64,000 nt of DNA from Hyphomicrobiales bacterium. GTDB lineage: Bacteria > Pseudomonadota > Alphaproteobacteria > Rhizobiales > Rhizobiaceae. The stretch spans positions 1-64,000 of the forward strand of contig UCKM01000013.1 in NCBI GenBank assembly GCA_900473175.1, written 5' to 3'. Numbering within the stretch: the first letter of the stretch is position 1; each line of letters starts with the position of its first letter. The translations under genes were made by a program, and so were the position numbers. Below are positions 63,725 through 64,000 of the stretch, piece after piece. Under the pieces are notes generated by a model. The model was not told the origin of the DNA and did no database searches. It saw only the letters and a list, made by a program, of their open reading frames with translations.

Positions 63725-64000
63725 CTAGATGGCTTGACCCATCACATATGCGGTTTCGGGACGCAAGGCTGGCGCCACGTACCTAAAAGGGGCCCTGAGG
63801 TCCTCCTGATCGATGCTGTCACGATAGACAGCGGCGGCCTGAGTGCGATTGTGAACCCGCAGCTTGCGAATGAGATTATGCACGTGCACCTTTACGGTGT
63901 GCTCGGAGAGCGCCAGGCGATCGGCGATGATCTTGTTCTGCAAGCCTTCGGAGAGCAATTCAAGAATCTGATGCTCGCGCAGCGTCAACGTCTTCACCGG
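63725..64000 (-). CDS. LuxR-type regulator, 3' part
   Basis: The frame runs off the right edge; only the last 92 codons or so are present. The LuxR/NarL DNA-binding domain is complete: LTLREHQILELLSEGLQNKI, ADRLALSEHTVKVHVHNLIRK. An in-frame GTG at 63997 could be read as a start, but the domain position suggests a longer receiver-linked protein beyond the window. Upstream gene of the pair with the hypothetical helical protein. Confidence 0.85.
   Translation of the reverse strand, partial: PVKTLTLREHQILELLSEGLQNKIIADRLALSEHTVKVHVHNLIRKLRVHNRTQAAAVYRDSIDQEDLRAPFRYVAPALRPETAYVMGQAI

Overview
The window reads as chromosome of an alphaproteobacterium of the order Hyphomicrobiales (Rhizobiales), most like the Phyllobacterium/Ochrobactrum/Mesorhizobium group. 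The evidence is gcrA, a class I lysyl-tRNA synthetase, a SAM-II riboswitch in front of metZ, C4-pathway hemA, the two-domain dCTP deaminase, and the block murA-DUF2948-hisD-UPF0262-LMW phosphatase-infA-maf-yacG. Genus is inference; no rRNA is present.

Layout. 1-8.2 kb: 3' end of a thermonuclease-like gene, a VOC protein, lysK, a periplasmic solute-binding protein, a GT2 glycosyltransferase with a GspE-N-like domain, and ppk2 divergent from phoR. 8.2-13.6 kb: gcrA, the argD-argF-hslO operon, apaG with a small membrane protein, and a YjbR protein. 13.6-23 kb: metZ under a SAM-II riboswitch, dCTP deaminase, tRNA-Gly(CCC), a GFA gene bracketed by a decayed copy of the tRNA 3' end, a CAP lipoprotein, MATE pump, DUF952-pyrD, a VOC protein and pip. 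23-34 kb: a LuxR response regulator converging on a transporter-linked hybrid kinase (CrbS/MxtR-like), mscL, an aminotransferase-AbrB pair, hemA and galE. 33.4-48.2 kb is accessory metabolism: azoR with a divergent LysR, a three-subunit molybdenum aldehyde oxidoreductase with a divergent TetR, a secreted polysaccharide-lyase-like gene followed by a broken copy of the tetR 3' end, a Gly/Asn-rich secreted protein, HxlR divergent from an SDR and a quinone-oxidoreductase-like gene, and a truncated DUF1254 gene running into an arylsulfatase. 48.8-54.8 kb is conserved housekeeping. 54.8-56.7 kb: an oxidoreductase, tRNA-Phe and a small lipoprotein.

The most unusual locus is 57.1-62.0 kb. A SARP/BTAD-type regulator is followed on the same strand by two small proteins that align without gaps over their first 62 residues, then a YcaO enzyme and a TfuA protein. 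The second small protein carries five 13-residue repeats rich in Ser, Asp, Arg and Phe. This looks like an uncharacterised RiPP locus with a leader-plus-repeated-core precursor. The YcaO has no C-terminal PxPxP motif, TfuA is adjacent and the repeats lack Cys, so backbone thioamidation fits better than thiazole formation. No dedicated protease or exporter is visible.

The last 2 kb hold AT-rich spacers, a possible 77-residue protein, an unrecognised 160-residue protein and the 3' end of a LuxR-type regulator that leaves the window.
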